Below are positions 51,991 to 60,563 of a stretch of DNA of 64,000 bases, piece by piece; within the stretch, counting starts at the first letter, position 1, and every line of letters begins with the position of its first letter. Source of the stretch: Nitrospirota bacterium. Its GTDB lineage: Bacteria; Nitrospirota; 9FT-COMBO-42-15; HDB-SIOI813. Position numbers and translations under genes: made by a program. Below the pieces are notes generated by a model. That model was not told the DNA's origin. It saw only the letters and a program-made list of their open reading frames with translations, and did no database searches. The stretch covers positions 1 to 64,000 of the forward strand of contig JADZCV010000025.1 in the NCBI GenBank assembly GCA_020851375.1, read 5' to 3'.

Positions 51991-52643
51991 GTTATCAGTT
52001 CATCAAAATCAGCTATTCCTGTAAAATGGTCAGATGATCTTATACCCAGTCTGGAGCTTGGCCTTGCCTTGAATATCAGACAACCCATGCCGTAATCTCT
52101 TGCAGAAAACAGCACATTTTCATTGTCATCAACCAGCATGGTTGTCTCTTTGTCAAATCCGATGAGTTGTTTTAATTTTGGCCAGAAGGCAGTATCCTCC
52201 TTAGGGAGCCCTATGTCGAAGGCACATACTACGGAGTCAAAATATTTGCCGATTTCAGTCTTCCTTAGCTTTAAATCAAGTGTCTTGTAATGGGCGTTCG
52301 TTACGAGATGTATGCGTTTTTTCATTGAACGCAGGAATCCAAGAAATTCTTCTGCATGTGGATGGACAGCAATGAGGTGATGGACCTGCTCTTTTAGTGC
52401 AGGTATGTCGAGGTCAAATTCTTTTGACCAGAAATCTATGTCTGTCCATGCGAGGGTCTTTTCTTCTTTCTTGTATCTTGCGAGGAGTTGCTGCCTTGCC
52501 TCACTTATTGGAACATTGTATTTTTCTGCATACTTCTCGGGCAGAAAGTGTTCCCAGAAATAATCGTCAAAATATCTGTCAAGGAGTGTGCCGTCCATAT
52601 CAAGCAAGACCGTGTCTATATTATTCCATGAAAAATTATTCAT
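51984..52643 (-). CDS. HAD-superfamily hydrolase (YrfG-like nucleotidase)
   Basis: 219 residues. Motif I is LLDMDGTLLDRYFDDYFWEH (about 13-32), with motif II in HLVTNAHYKTL and the motif III/IV acid pair in MLVDDNENVLFSARDYG. Full family architecture with an alpha-helical cap. The pattern DRYFDDYFWEHFLP resembles GMP/IMP nucleotidase YrfG. It couples to mnmA by a 4-base overlap. Substrate inferred by family resemblance only. Confidence 0.85.
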   Translation of the reverse strand: MNNFSWNNIDTVLLDMDGTLLDRYFDDYFWEHFLPEKYAEKYNVPISEARQQLLARYKKEEKTLAWTDIDFWSKEFDLDIPALKEQVHHLIAVHPHAEEFLGFLRSMKKRIHLVTNAHYKTLDLKLRKTEIGKYFDSVVCAFDIGLPKEDTAFWPKLKQLIGFDKETTMLVDDNENVLFSARDYGMGCLIFKARPSSRLGIRSSDHFTGIADFDELITR

Positions 52644-53722
52644 ATTCCCTTTTTTATAATCCCGCCGCCAACCAGCAAATCACCGTCATAAAATACAACA
52701 GACTGCCCCGGGGTAACAGCGCGCTGGGGGTCTTCAAATACGACTTTAATATGACCTTCTCCTTCAGGGGTTATCATTGCTTTTACCGCCTGTGACCTGT
52801 ATCTGATCTTCGTGTAATACAGCTTGCCCTGATCAGGCAGTTCGCCGCTAATCATATGAATATCTGAGGCTACAAGACCTCCTGCAAACAACTCCTGCTC
52901 AGTTCCAAGAACAACCTCATTCTTTTGTGCATCTATATTTATTACATAGAGCCGTTCGCCTGCTGAGATCTTAAGCCCCCTCCTCTGTCCAATTGTGTAA
53001 AACGGAATACCATCGTGTTCTCCCAAAACCGTTCCTGAAGATGACACGAAATGCCCAGTGTTAATGGCTGTTGATGTGTGTTCTCTGATAAATTCCCTGT
53101 ATCCCTCATGTGTGACAAAACAGACCTCCTGACTTTCTCTCATTTCTGATACAGGGAGGTCTAAAGATTCTGCCTTACTGATGACCTCTTTCTTTGTGTA
53201 GCCGCCAACTGGAAAGATTATGTTTGAGAGCTGGTCCTGAGTAAGCCTGTAAAGGAAATAGCTCTGATCTTTGTGAGGGTCCAGACCCTTTGTCAGGTTG
53301 TACCTGTTGCGAGTTTGATCGTAGCTGACCCGTGCATAATGTCCTGTAGCTATGAAGTCTGCACCTATGCTCCGTGCCTTTTCAAACATGAGAGAGAATT
53401 TGATCTTTTCATTACACCTTGTGCAGGGATTCGGAGTGCGTCCCTCTGCATATTCCCGGCAGAATTCATCAACAACATACTCTTTAAACTCCTTGTGTGC
53501 ATCCCAAATGTAATAGGGTATCTTAAGTTGCTCCGCTGCATACCTCGCAAGTCCTGTCTTACAACAGGACCGGTCATGCCATTCTCCATCAAGGTACTCC
53601 CCATCTCCCCATATCCTGAGTGTGGCGCCGATTACTTCATAACCCTGTTCAACCAATAGGAGGGCTGCGACAGAGCTGTCTATTCCGCCGCTAAGTCCAA
53701 CAACAACCTTTTTCCTGCTCAC
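52640..53722 (-). CDS. mnmA: tRNA-specific 2-thiouridylase MnmA
   Basis: 360 residues. PP-loop VVGLSGGIDSSVAALLL (about 6-22), catalytic cysteines in TPNPCTRCN (about 97-105) and EVCFVTHEGYREFI, and the C-terminal beta-barrel. It adenylates and thiolates U34 of Lys, Glu and Gln tRNAs. mnmG and mnmE, which modify the same base at carbon 5, lie 2.5-6 kb away in this window. Ends in a 4-base overlap with the HAD gene. Confidence 0.96.
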   Translation of the reverse strand: MSRKKVVVGLSGGIDSSVAALLLVEQGYEVIGATLRIWGDGEYLDGEWHDRSCCKTGLARYAAEQLKIPYYIWDAHKEFKEYVVDEFCREYAEGRTPNPCTRCNEKIKFSLMFEKARSIGADFIATGHYARVSYDQTRNRYNLTKGLDPHKDQSYFLYRLTQDQLSNIIFPVGGYTKKEVISKAESLDLPVSEMRESQEVCFVTHEGYREFIREHTSTAINTGHFVSSSGTVLGEHDGIPFYTIGQRRGLKISAGERLYVINIDAQKNEVVLGTEQELFAGGLVASDIHMISGELPDQGKLYYTKIRYRSQAVKAMITPEGEGHIKVVFEDPQRAVTPGQSVVFYDGDLLVGGGIIKKGI

Positions 53723-53764
53723 CTGAAAATGTCCTCTATACTTCCGCCCCAGAAATTATAATGT

Positions 53765-54628
53765 TTAACTATTCTCCACCAACTCCAGTATCCTTGTGAG
53801 GTCATCCGTGGAATAATAGTCCACGACAATCTTTCCGCCTTTTTTCTCTTCCTGAATCCTCACCTTTGTTCCCAATGTGCGCTGAAGTCTCAATTCAACA
53901 TCCCTTATCGCAACATTCTTTGACTCTACGACCTTCTTTTTTCCTTTCTTAATCCCCCATTTTTTTGCGAGATACTCTGTTTCGCGGACTGAAGCGCCTT
54001 TATTTACTATATACTCGGCAAACCTGAGTTGCTCATTCCTGTTCGTAAAGGATAGGATTGCCTTTGCATGTCCTGTTGTAATAACAGATCGGGATAGAAA
54101 TTCCTGTATCTTTTCAGGTAGTGTAAGCAGACGCATATAATTTGTTACCGTAGAACGCTCTTTACCTACCTTCGCTGCTATCTCTTCCTGAGTCAGGCCA
54201 AATTCGTCTGTAAGGCGCTGGTAACCCTGAGCTGACTCTATGGGATTTAAATTCTCTCTCTGAAGGTTTTCTATAAGGGCTATTTCCAGTGATTTTTCAT
54301 TTGACAGGTCTTTTATTACAACAGGTATTTTATTAAGCCCCGCAATCTGGGCAGCCCGCCATCTCCGCTCCCCTGCCACCAGTTCATAAGCCCCGTCGTT
54401 GATGTGTCTCACTATAACCGGCTGTATTACACCATGCTCCTTTATGGAGTCTGCGAGTTCCCGCAGAGCTGTATCTTCGAAGAACTGTCTGGGCTGGTAT
54501 TTGTTTGGAATGATCCGGGTAAGTTCCAGCTCTGATACAGGAATCCTGCTATCGTCAGGCCGTGCATGTGCGGCCGCACCTGGAATTAATGTCCCCAGCC
54601 CTCTACCCAGAACCATTTTTTTTGTCAT
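53765..54628 (-). CDS. parB: Chromosome partitioning protein ParB
   Basis: 287 residues. N-terminal ParB/Srx domain with GERRWRAAQIAGL (the CTPase box region), central helix-turn-helix (LTQEEIAAKVGKERSTVTNY) that binds parS, and a C-terminal dimerisation part. Two perfect parS sites lie nearby, at 55473 and 58242. Its start overlaps the parA stop by 26 bases. Chromosomal ParB loads and slides from parS to drive origin segregation. Confidence 0.97.
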   Translation of the reverse strand: MTKKMVLGRGLGTLIPGAAAHARPDDSRIPVSELELTRIIPNKYQPRQFFEDTALRELADSIKEHGVIQPVIVRHINDGAYELVAGERRWRAAQIAGLNKIPVVIKDLSNEKSLEIALIENLQRENLNPIESAQGYQRLTDEFGLTQEEIAAKVGKERSTVTNYMRLLTLPEKIQEFLSRSVITTGHAKAILSFTNRNEQLRFAEYIVNKGASVRETEYLAKKWGIKKGKKKVVESKNVAIRDVELRLQRTLGTKVRIQEEKKGGKIVVDYYSTDDLTRILELVENS

Positions 54629-55382
54629 TTTTCATAACCTCCAGCGCCAGTCCGAGATACGACTGGGCGCCCCTTGAATTTATGTTATAGGTAATAATTG
54701 GTTTTCCATGGCTTGGTGCCTCTCCAAGTGCAACATTCCTCGGGATTGTGCTGTTAAAAACCTTATCCTTAAAATGTCCCTTGATTTCCTGTGCAACCTG
54801 ATGTGACAGATTATTCCTCCCATCGAACATGGTAAGGAGTATGCCTTCAATATCGAGAGAAGTGTTCAGGGATTTTTGAACGAGCTCTATGGTCCTCATA
54901 ACCTGACTGAGCCCCTCTAACGCAAAGTACTCGCACTGAACGGGAATAATCACAGAGTCAGCAGCAGTTAATGAGTTTATAGTCAGCAATCCCAGTGACG
55001 GCGGACAGTCAAGTATAATGAAATCGAAGTTGTCCCTTACAGGATAGAGGACATTTCTAAGGACGAACTCCCTATTTTCGAGTTCTATTAGCTCAATTTC
55101 AGCGCCTATAAGATCAATGCCGGCCGGGATAACCTGAAAATAGCGCAAGTCTGTCGGCCGCATGACTTCCGTGATGTCCATCCTGCCTATCATGACATCA
55201 TATATCGAAGTCTTGATGTCTCTTCTGTCTATACCAGACCCGCTAGTTGCATTTCCCTGTGGGTCCATGTCAACAAGCAGGACTTTCTTTTCTGCAACAG
55301 CAAGCGAGGCAGAGACATTTATGGCAGTTGTCGTCTTGCCAACGCCGCCCTTCTGGTTTGTTATAGAGATTATTTTGCCCAT
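54603..55382 (-). CDS. parA: Chromosome partitioning ATPase ParA (Soj)
   Basis: 259 residues. Deviant Walker A KGGVGKTTTAINVSA (about 10-24), Walker A' DMDPQGNATSG, and Walker B FIILDCPPSLGLLT. It forms DNA-bound gradients that move ParB-parS complexes, placing origins. It starts about 90 bases from a parS site. Chromosomal Soj type rather than plasmid type, as judged from length and neighbours. Confidence 0.97.
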   Translation of the reverse strand: MGKIISITNQKGGVGKTTTAINVSASLAVAEKKVLLVDMDPQGNATSGSGIDRRDIKTSIYDVMIGRMDITEVMRPTDLRYFQVIPAGIDLIGAEIELIELENREFVLRNVLYPVRDNFDFIILDCPPSLGLLTINSLTAADSVIIPVQCEYFALEGLSQVMRTIELVQKSLNTSLDIEGILLTMFDGRNNLSHQVAQEIKGHFKDKVFNSTIPRNVALGEAPSHGKPIITYNINSRGAQSYLGLALEVMKNDKKNGSG

Positions 55383-55472
55383 AAAATCAATAGGTTACGA
55401 CATGCAGAGAGATAATCAGGGATAATTTTATCATAGTGGCTGCATTAATGGAAGTATTATAATAAATACGAA

Positions 55473-55488
55473 TGTTCCACGTGGAACA
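55473..55488. other. parS centromere site 1
   Basis: TGTTCCACGTGGAACA, a perfect 16-base palindrome that fits the chromosomal parS consensus, 91 bases upstream of parA. Binding site for ParB encoded at 53765-54628. Confidence 0.92.
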
Positions 55489-55589
55489 TTCATCGCCGTA
55501 TCTTCCTTCCGGTCACGAAACTTGTCTCCACTTGATTTATGCGGAAGTGAACCATGAGACATTGAGTACTTGTGGCTAAAATAGAATTT

Positions 55590-55845
55590 CCGGTGAACCA
55601 TCATGAGCCCTTCGACTGTTCGGCACATTCACAGCTCAGGACTTACAAGATGTCATGAAAAACGTCATTCCCGCGCAAGCGGGAATCCAGACCGGGGCAT
55701 AGTTCTGGATTCCCACTCCCTGCTTAAATCCTGCGGGGACAGGTTCCGTGGGAATGACGGGTACTTAGGAGCATTTTCAGGTGGACATGCCTGAGCCATT
55801 CAACTGTTCGGCACGCTCACAGCTCAGGGCTCACAAAGGCAGATG
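55590..55845. repeat. Dispersed palindromic repeat A, origin-region copy 1
   Basis: CATGAGCCCTTCGACTGTTC, then CGTCATTCCCGCGCAAGCGG, GGTTCCGTGGGAATGACGGG and TACTTAGGAGCATTTTC, followed by the GTTCGGCACGCTCACAGCTC module again. Part of the 800-base gap between parA and mnmG; no gene is seen there. Confidence 0.92.
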
Positions 55846-55990
55846 AAAATCCCCCTTAGTCCCCCTTTGCAAAGGGGGAAATCCGTTCCCACACTGTACA
55901 AAGGGGGAAAGTAATTCTTCTCTGTATAAAAGAGGGAAATCAGCTCCCCCCTTTATTAAAGGGGGAGAGGGGGGATTTGAACGGGGATTT
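55846..55990. repeat. Dispersed palindromic repeat B, origin-region copy
   Basis: AATCCCCCTTAGTCCCCCTT, TTTGCAAAGGGGGAAAT, then CCCCCCTTTATTAAAGGGGG and GGGGGGATTTGAACGGGG. The central part has extra diverged hairpin units. Lies between two copies of repeat A. Confidence 0.9.
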
Positions 55991-56187
55991 TTAGGTGAAC
56001 CGTCATGAGCCCTTCGACTGTTCGGCACGCTCACAGCTCAGGGCTCACCAGGGTTCATGAAAACGTCATTCCCGCGTAAGCGGGAATCCAGGCCGATTGC
56101 CTGGTTCTGGATCCCCACTCCCTGCTTAAGTCCTGCGGGGACAGGTTCCGTGGGAATGATGGGTACTTAGGAGCATTTTCGAGTGAA
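55991..56187. repeat. Dispersed palindromic repeat A, origin-region copy 2
   Basis: Same module order as the copy at 55590: GTGAACCGTCATGAGCCC, CGTCATTCCCGCGTAAGCGG, GGTTCCGTGGGAATGATGGG, TACTTAGGAGCATTTTC. It touches the stop codon of mnmG. Confidence 0.92.
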
Positions 56188-56188
56188 C

Positions 56189-58192
56189 CTATATGGCCTT
56201 GCTGCGCGCCTGTTTTGCTATTGTAATTGCAAGGACGGATATTGCCGCCGGCGTCATGCCTGGGATGCGCGATGCCTGACCCAGTGAAACTGGTTTAACA
56301 GACAGGAGCTTCTCTTTTATCTCATTGGAAAGACCGGATATGTTGTGGTAATCAAAATCAGCAGGGATTTTCTTCTGTTCCATATCCTTGTGGCGGTCAA
56401 CCAGTTGTATCTGCCGCTTTATATACCCCTCGTACTTTATTTCAACTTCAACTCTAAACTTAATGTCTTTATCGAGCGGGCTGTCTGGCGGACTTAACTG
56501 CTCGATTTCTGTATAGCTAACTTCAGGTCTCTGAAGCAGTTGTGAAAGAGTCAGGTCAGGCCTTATGCTCCCCTCACTCCCACACTTAAAGGGGGCGGCG
56601 CTCTTTTCTTTTTCATATTCAATGTCATCCCGATCTTGTTTTGTTGTCCCGTGATCTCGCATTGCCGGAGAGACTGAAATAAATTCAGTAGGACGGATGT
56701 CTTTACCGGAACATTCTTTGTATGGAATGCGTGGTGCGTTGCCAATGCGTGTCCTTTTAAGTCTCGATATTTCATGCGCTATTGAGTTTGTTGTTTCTTT
56801 GTACTTTTTGTAACGTTCCTCTGAGACAAGACCTGTTTTGTATCCCTTTTCTGTAAGGCGTGAATCCGCGTTGTCGTGACGCAACAGGAGCCTGTATTCA
56901 GCGCGCGACGTAAACATCCTGTATGGTTCCTGTGTCCCTTTGGTTACAAGGTCGTCAATGAGAACGCCGATATATGCCTCTGACCGGTCCAATATAAGAG
57001 GTACCCGGCCCTGTACCTTTAATGACGCATTAATTCCGGCCATAACTCCCTGCGCTGCCGCCTCCTCGTAACCTGAAGTGCCGTTTATCTGGCCGGCATT
57101 ATACAAGCCTTCAATTAACTTAGTCTCAAGTGTGTGTTTAATCTGTGTTGGTGGTATGAAATCGTACTCAATGGCATAGCCTGGCCTCATGATCTCTGCC
57201 TCTTCAAGTCCTTTGATGGACCTGACCAGATCTACCTGGACATCTGCAGGAAGACTCGTGGATATCCCATTGGCATACATTTCTACGGTGTTGTAGCCTT
57301 CAGGTTCGAGAAAGACCTGGTGTTTTTCCTTACCCGAAAATCTTACTATCTTGTCTTCGATGGACGGGCAATATCGCGGTCCTATACCCTTTATAACCCC
57401 TCCATACAGGGGTGACCGGTCAAGGTTTTTCCTTATAATATCATGAGTCACAGGAGATGTATAAGTAAGATAGCAGGGTACTTGCCTGGCATCTATTTTG
57501 TCTGTCATGTATGAGAACGGAACCGGTGGTTCATCCCCGTGCTGTGCTGTCATGACGCTGAAGTCTATGCTTCGGGCATCAATCCTTGGAGGAGTGCCTG
57601 TCTTTAGCCTCCCAATAGTAAAGCCAATACGTTGTAAATCCTCGGATAGACCTAACGAAGGAAATTCACCTGCCCTCCCTGCCGGATAGCTTGTAAGGCC
57701 AACATGTATTAGTCCCCGGAGGAATGTGCCTGTTGTCAGAATAACCGCCTTGGCGGTGTACTGCATGCCAAGGTTTGTCTCCACGCCCCGGACACGGTCG
57801 CCCTCAATAATAAGCCTCTCGACGACCCCCTGAACAATATCAAGATTGTTCTGTGATTCCAGTAGGTTACGCATGGCGAGCTTATATGCATTTCTGTCAG
57901 CCTGGGCGCGCAGTGCCTGTACTGCCGGACCTTTGCTGGTGTTCAGCATCCGGAACTGGATGCCAGCTGCATCTGTTACCCTTCCCATTTCACCGCCAAG
58001 TGTATCAATCTCGCGCACGAGATGGCCCTTCGCAATTCCTCCAATTGCAGGATTACAGGACATCAGGGCTATATTGTCTATATTGAGCGTAATGATGAGG
58101 GTTTTGCACCCAAGCCTTGAAGATGCCAATGCTGCCTCGCACCCGGCATGTCCGGCGCCGACTACAATTACGTCGTAACATACGTTTGACAT
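56189..58192 (-). CDS. mnmG: tRNA uridine-34 carboxymethylaminomethyl enzyme MnmG
   Basis: 667 residues, about 35-40 longer than usual. FAD-binding VVGAGHAGCEAALASSRLG at the start, then SCNPAIGGIAKGHLVREIDT, GTFLRGLIHVG, and AEYRLLLRHDNAD. It works with MnmE to install the cmnm5 group at U34 of certain tRNAs. The extra length is in the C-terminal part (about 500-545), with PAMRDHGTTKQDRDDIEYEK, encoded partly by sequence resembling a dispersed palindrome. FAD, NADH and tRNA-binding parts appear intact. MnmE lies just upstream. Confidence 0.96.
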   Translation of the reverse strand: MSNVCYDVIVVGAGHAGCEAALASSRLGCKTLIITLNIDNIALMSCNPAIGGIAKGHLVREIDTLGGEMGRVTDAAGIQFRMLNTSKGPAVQALRAQADRNAYKLAMRNLLESQNNLDIVQGVVERLIIEGDRVRGVETNLGMQYTAKAVILTTGTFLRGLIHVGLTSYPAGRAGEFPSLGLSEDLQRIGFTIGRLKTGTPPRIDARSIDFSVMTAQHGDEPPVPFSYMTDKIDARQVPCYLTYTSPVTHDIIRKNLDRSPLYGGVIKGIGPRYCPSIEDKIVRFSGKEKHQVFLEPEGYNTVEMYANGISTSLPADVQVDLVRSIKGLEEAEIMRPGYAIEYDFIPPTQIKHTLETKLIEGLYNAGQINGTSGYEEAAAQGVMAGINASLKVQGRVPLILDRSEAYIGVLIDDLVTKGTQEPYRMFTSRAEYRLLLRHDNADSRLTEKGYKTGLVSEERYKKYKETTNSIAHEISRLKRTRIGNAPRIPYKECSGKDIRPTEFISVSPAMRDHGTTKQDRDDIEYEKEKSAAPFKCGSEGSIRPDLTLSQLLQRPEVSYTEIEQLSPPDSPLDKDIKFRVEVEIKYEGYIKRQIQLVDRHKDMEQKKIPADFDYHNISGLSNEIKEKLLSVKPVSLGQASRIPGMTPAAISVLAITIAKQARSKAI

Positions 58193-58241
58193 AGTGGGTT
58201 ATACTATCATAATCCAACATGTTACAACAAATTCAGCAATA

Positions 58242-58257
58242 TGTTCCACGTGGAACA
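58242..58257. other. parS centromere site 2
   Basis: TGTTCCACGTGGAACA, identical to the site at 55473-55488, in the short gap between mnmE and mnmG. A pair of identical parS sites about 2.8 kb apart supports an origin-proximal location. Confidence 0.92.
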
Positions 58258-58282
58258 TTCCTGTGTAAGGCCTTGCATGATA

Positions 58283-59656
58283 TTACTTTCCAATACAGAA
58301 CTCGCTGAAAATCCTGTTTAGGATGTCTTCTGCTGATACGACCCCTGTTATCTGTCCAAGGCTATCAAGGCTGCCGCGAAGGTGAAGTGCAAGTATTTCC
58401 AGCGGTAATTTATTGTGAAGGGCTTTGAGAAAGTTGTTAAGTTCATTCCTCGACTCTTCTAATGCGTTCTTATGTCGCAAGTTGGTAACAACTGCCTCCC
58501 CAGCGGTTAAGTTGTCATTTCCGGCTACGGTATCACGTATAACCTTCCTGAGCGATTCCACCCCTTCACCCCTTATTATTGATGTATGAGCGATAGGGGT
58601 GTTACATTTGATTAACTCATGTTCGATGAGGTTGCCTTTGTCTATCTTATTGATTATAAAAACCCTTTTCTTTCCGTTTGTCTTTTTGATAAGTTCTAAA
58701 TCCCATTCCGTCAGTGTCTCACTTCCATCAAATACAATTAATACGAGTTCAGCAGAGCCTATTGACCGGTACATCCGTCTGATCCCTTCCTCTTCAACTG
58801 TGTCTGTGGTGGAACGGAGTCCGGCTGTATCCAGGATTCTAAGGGGGAGTCCGTGAACAACGGTAGTGCCATCCACTATATCCCTTGTTGTTCCGGGGTA
58901 AGGGGTCACTATGGCGCGCTCTTCACCCAATAGCATATTCAGCAGGCTTGACTTCCCAACATTTGTCCTGCCGACTATTGCTGTTACTACCCCTTCCTTC
59001 AGGGGCTTCCATCTGTAGTAACCCTCAATTAGCATGTCTATTAGTTCTATTGATGAACGGACGCGCCCTTCGGCATCATTCATGACAGCGCCTGTGTCTT
59101 CTTCCGGGAAGTCAATAAATGCCTCGATAGATGCTGCTGCACTGGTTAGGTTATTGCGTAACTCATTGATAATGCGTGATAATCTGCCTTCAAGCTGCCA
59201 CAATGCAGTTTTGAGGCCTTCCTCTGTTTTGGCATTTATTATATCAACAACTGCCTCAGCCTGAGCCAAGTCAATCCTTCCATTTAGAAATGCCCTCTTC
59301 GTAAATTCCCCTGGCTCTGCAAGTCTTGCGCCTTCCCTGACAATGACTTCGAGAATTTTATCAGTGACCAAAGGACCACCATGGCAACTTATTTCAACCA
59401 CATCCTCACACGTATAACTATGAGGGGACTTCATAATACTTACGATGACTTCATCAATAGCGTCTAATGATGAGCCCACGACATTACCATAATAAATGCT
59501 ATGTGTTTTTGCATTACTAAGTGACTTGCCTGACTTGCTTCGAAAGACCCTGGATGCTATATTTAGCGCATCCTTTCCGCTAAGCCGTATAACACTAATT
59601 CCCCCAATGCCTGGAGGTGTAATTATTGCACAGATTGTGTCTTCCTGCCTGATCAT
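58283..59656 (-). CDS. mnmE: tRNA modification GTPase MnmE
   Basis: 457 residues from the ATG at 59656 (MIRQEDTICAIITPPGIGGI, the usual N-terminus); the frame upstream to the TTG at 59707 is not conserved. Domains: N-terminal folate-binding part, helical domain, inserted G domain (GRTNVGKSSLLNMLLGE, TPYPGTTRD, DTAGLR, INKID), and the C-terminal FCIGK with its conserved cysteine. It dimerises and partners with MnmG to modify U34 of tRNAs. Confidence 0.97.
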   Translation of the reverse strand: MIRQEDTICAIITPPGIGGISVIRLSGKDALNIASRVFRSKSGKSLSNAKTHSIYYGNVVGSSLDAIDEVIVSIMKSPHSYTCEDVVEISCHGGPLVTDKILEVIVREGARLAEPGEFTKRAFLNGRIDLAQAEAVVDIINAKTEEGLKTALWQLEGRLSRIINELRNNLTSAAASIEAFIDFPEEDTGAVMNDAEGRVRSSIELIDMLIEGYYRWKPLKEGVVTAIVGRTNVGKSSLLNMLLGEERAIVTPYPGTTRDIVDGTTVVHGLPLRILDTAGLRSTTDTVEEEGIRRMYRSIGSAELVLIVFDGSETLTEWDLELIKKTNGKKRVFIINKIDKGNLIEHELIKCNTPIAHTSIIRGEGVESLRKVIRDTVAGNDNLTAGEAVVTNLRHKNALEESRNELNNFLKALHNKLPLEILALHLRGSLDSLGQITGVVSAEDILNRIFSEFCIGK

Positions 59657-59818
59657 ACTCCATATATTATCATAATCGGCTTGATTAACAACAAGCGCCT
59701 TAAGCAACTCATGAGACGTGCAGGAGTATTATTTCTTAATAATATTTAATATCCCTTTAATCTATTTTTAATCCAGACAAGATAAAATCATCTCATTTTG
59801 AATAAAGGAGAATCTTTT

Positions 59819-60325
59819 ATGGTCAGGAATGTTATCGGAAGCATAATCTTTGCCTGTCTGTTTCTTGTAACACAGCTCTCCTGGGGGGCGTGGCTTAATG
59901 ACAGGGCACCCGATTTCAGCCTTCAGGATCGTTATGGAAAGACCATCTCATTGGGAGACATGAAGGGCAGGGTGGTCTTTGTTAATTTCTGGGCCAACTG
60001 GTGTCCCCCATGCAAAAAGGAATTCCCTGAACTTAACAAACTCTCAAAAAAATACAAAGAAGCAGACTTTGTTATCCTTGCCATAAACCTTGATAAACAG
60101 AGGGCCAATGTGGATGATTTTTTGGGTAAACTACCAGAGCCCCTTTCAGACAGAATGATCATACTGTTAGATCCCCGGTCCAGGGTTGTCTCATCATATG
60201 GCGCAAGGGCAATGCCTACATCTTTTATAATTGATAAGCAGGAGACCATCCGGTATGTCCACCTTGGCTTTAATGAATCAGACCCCGGCAAGTGGATAAC
60301 TGAGATAGACTCACTAATAAAGTAG
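59819..60325 (+). CDS. TlpA/ResA-like thioredoxin-fold protein
   Basis: 168 residues from the ATG at 59819, set by AAAGGAG. N-terminal signal or membrane anchor, then RAPDFSLQDRYGKTISLGDM and FWANWCPPCKKEFPELNKLS, with the active-site CPPC. Such proteins reduce periplasmic disulphides, often for cytochrome c maturation. It opens a plus-strand run with DUF4266, DUF3570, CcdA-like and ApbE genes. CcdA would supply its electrons from the cytoplasm. Confidence 0.9.
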   Translation: MVRNVIGSIIFACLFLVTQLSWGAWLNDRAPDFSLQDRYGKTISLGDMKGRVVFVNFWANWCPPCKKEFPELNKLSKKYKEADFVILAINLDKQRANVDDFLGKLPEPLSDRMIILLDPRSRVVSSYGARAMPTSFIIDKQETIRYVHLGFNESDPGKWITEIDSLIK

Positions 60326-60337
60326 GATGACGGCCCA

Positions 60338-60559
60338 ATGAAACAAAAGTTTATACTCAGACTTATACTCATTATAATTATTCCAATATTGTCAGGTTGT
60401 GCCATGGTCAAACCCTGGGAAAGGGAATATCTGGCAGATCCCATTATGCAGTTTGACTACTGTAAGGAAGAAAAGGCTGTGCGGGAACACTTCCTCGCTA
60501 CACGGGAGGGAAGCTCAGGTAGTTTCAGTGTTAGTGGAGGCGGTTGTGGCTGCAATTAA
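60338..60559 (+). CDS. DUF4266 small lipoprotein
   Basis: 73 residues. Lipoprotein signal with lipobox LSGC (about residues 19-22). The mature part VKPWEREYLADPIMQFD, followed by SREG-like ATREGSSG and the Gly/Cys-rich end GGGCGCN, is the DUF4266 pattern. Usually found beside DUF3570 and ApbE genes, as here. Function unknown; the terminal CGC could bind metal or be modified. Confidence 0.88.
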   Translation: MKQKFILRLILIIIIPILSGCAMVKPWEREYLADPIMQFDYCKEEKAVREHFLATREGSSGSFSVSGGGCGCN

Positions 60560-60563
60560 GGCA

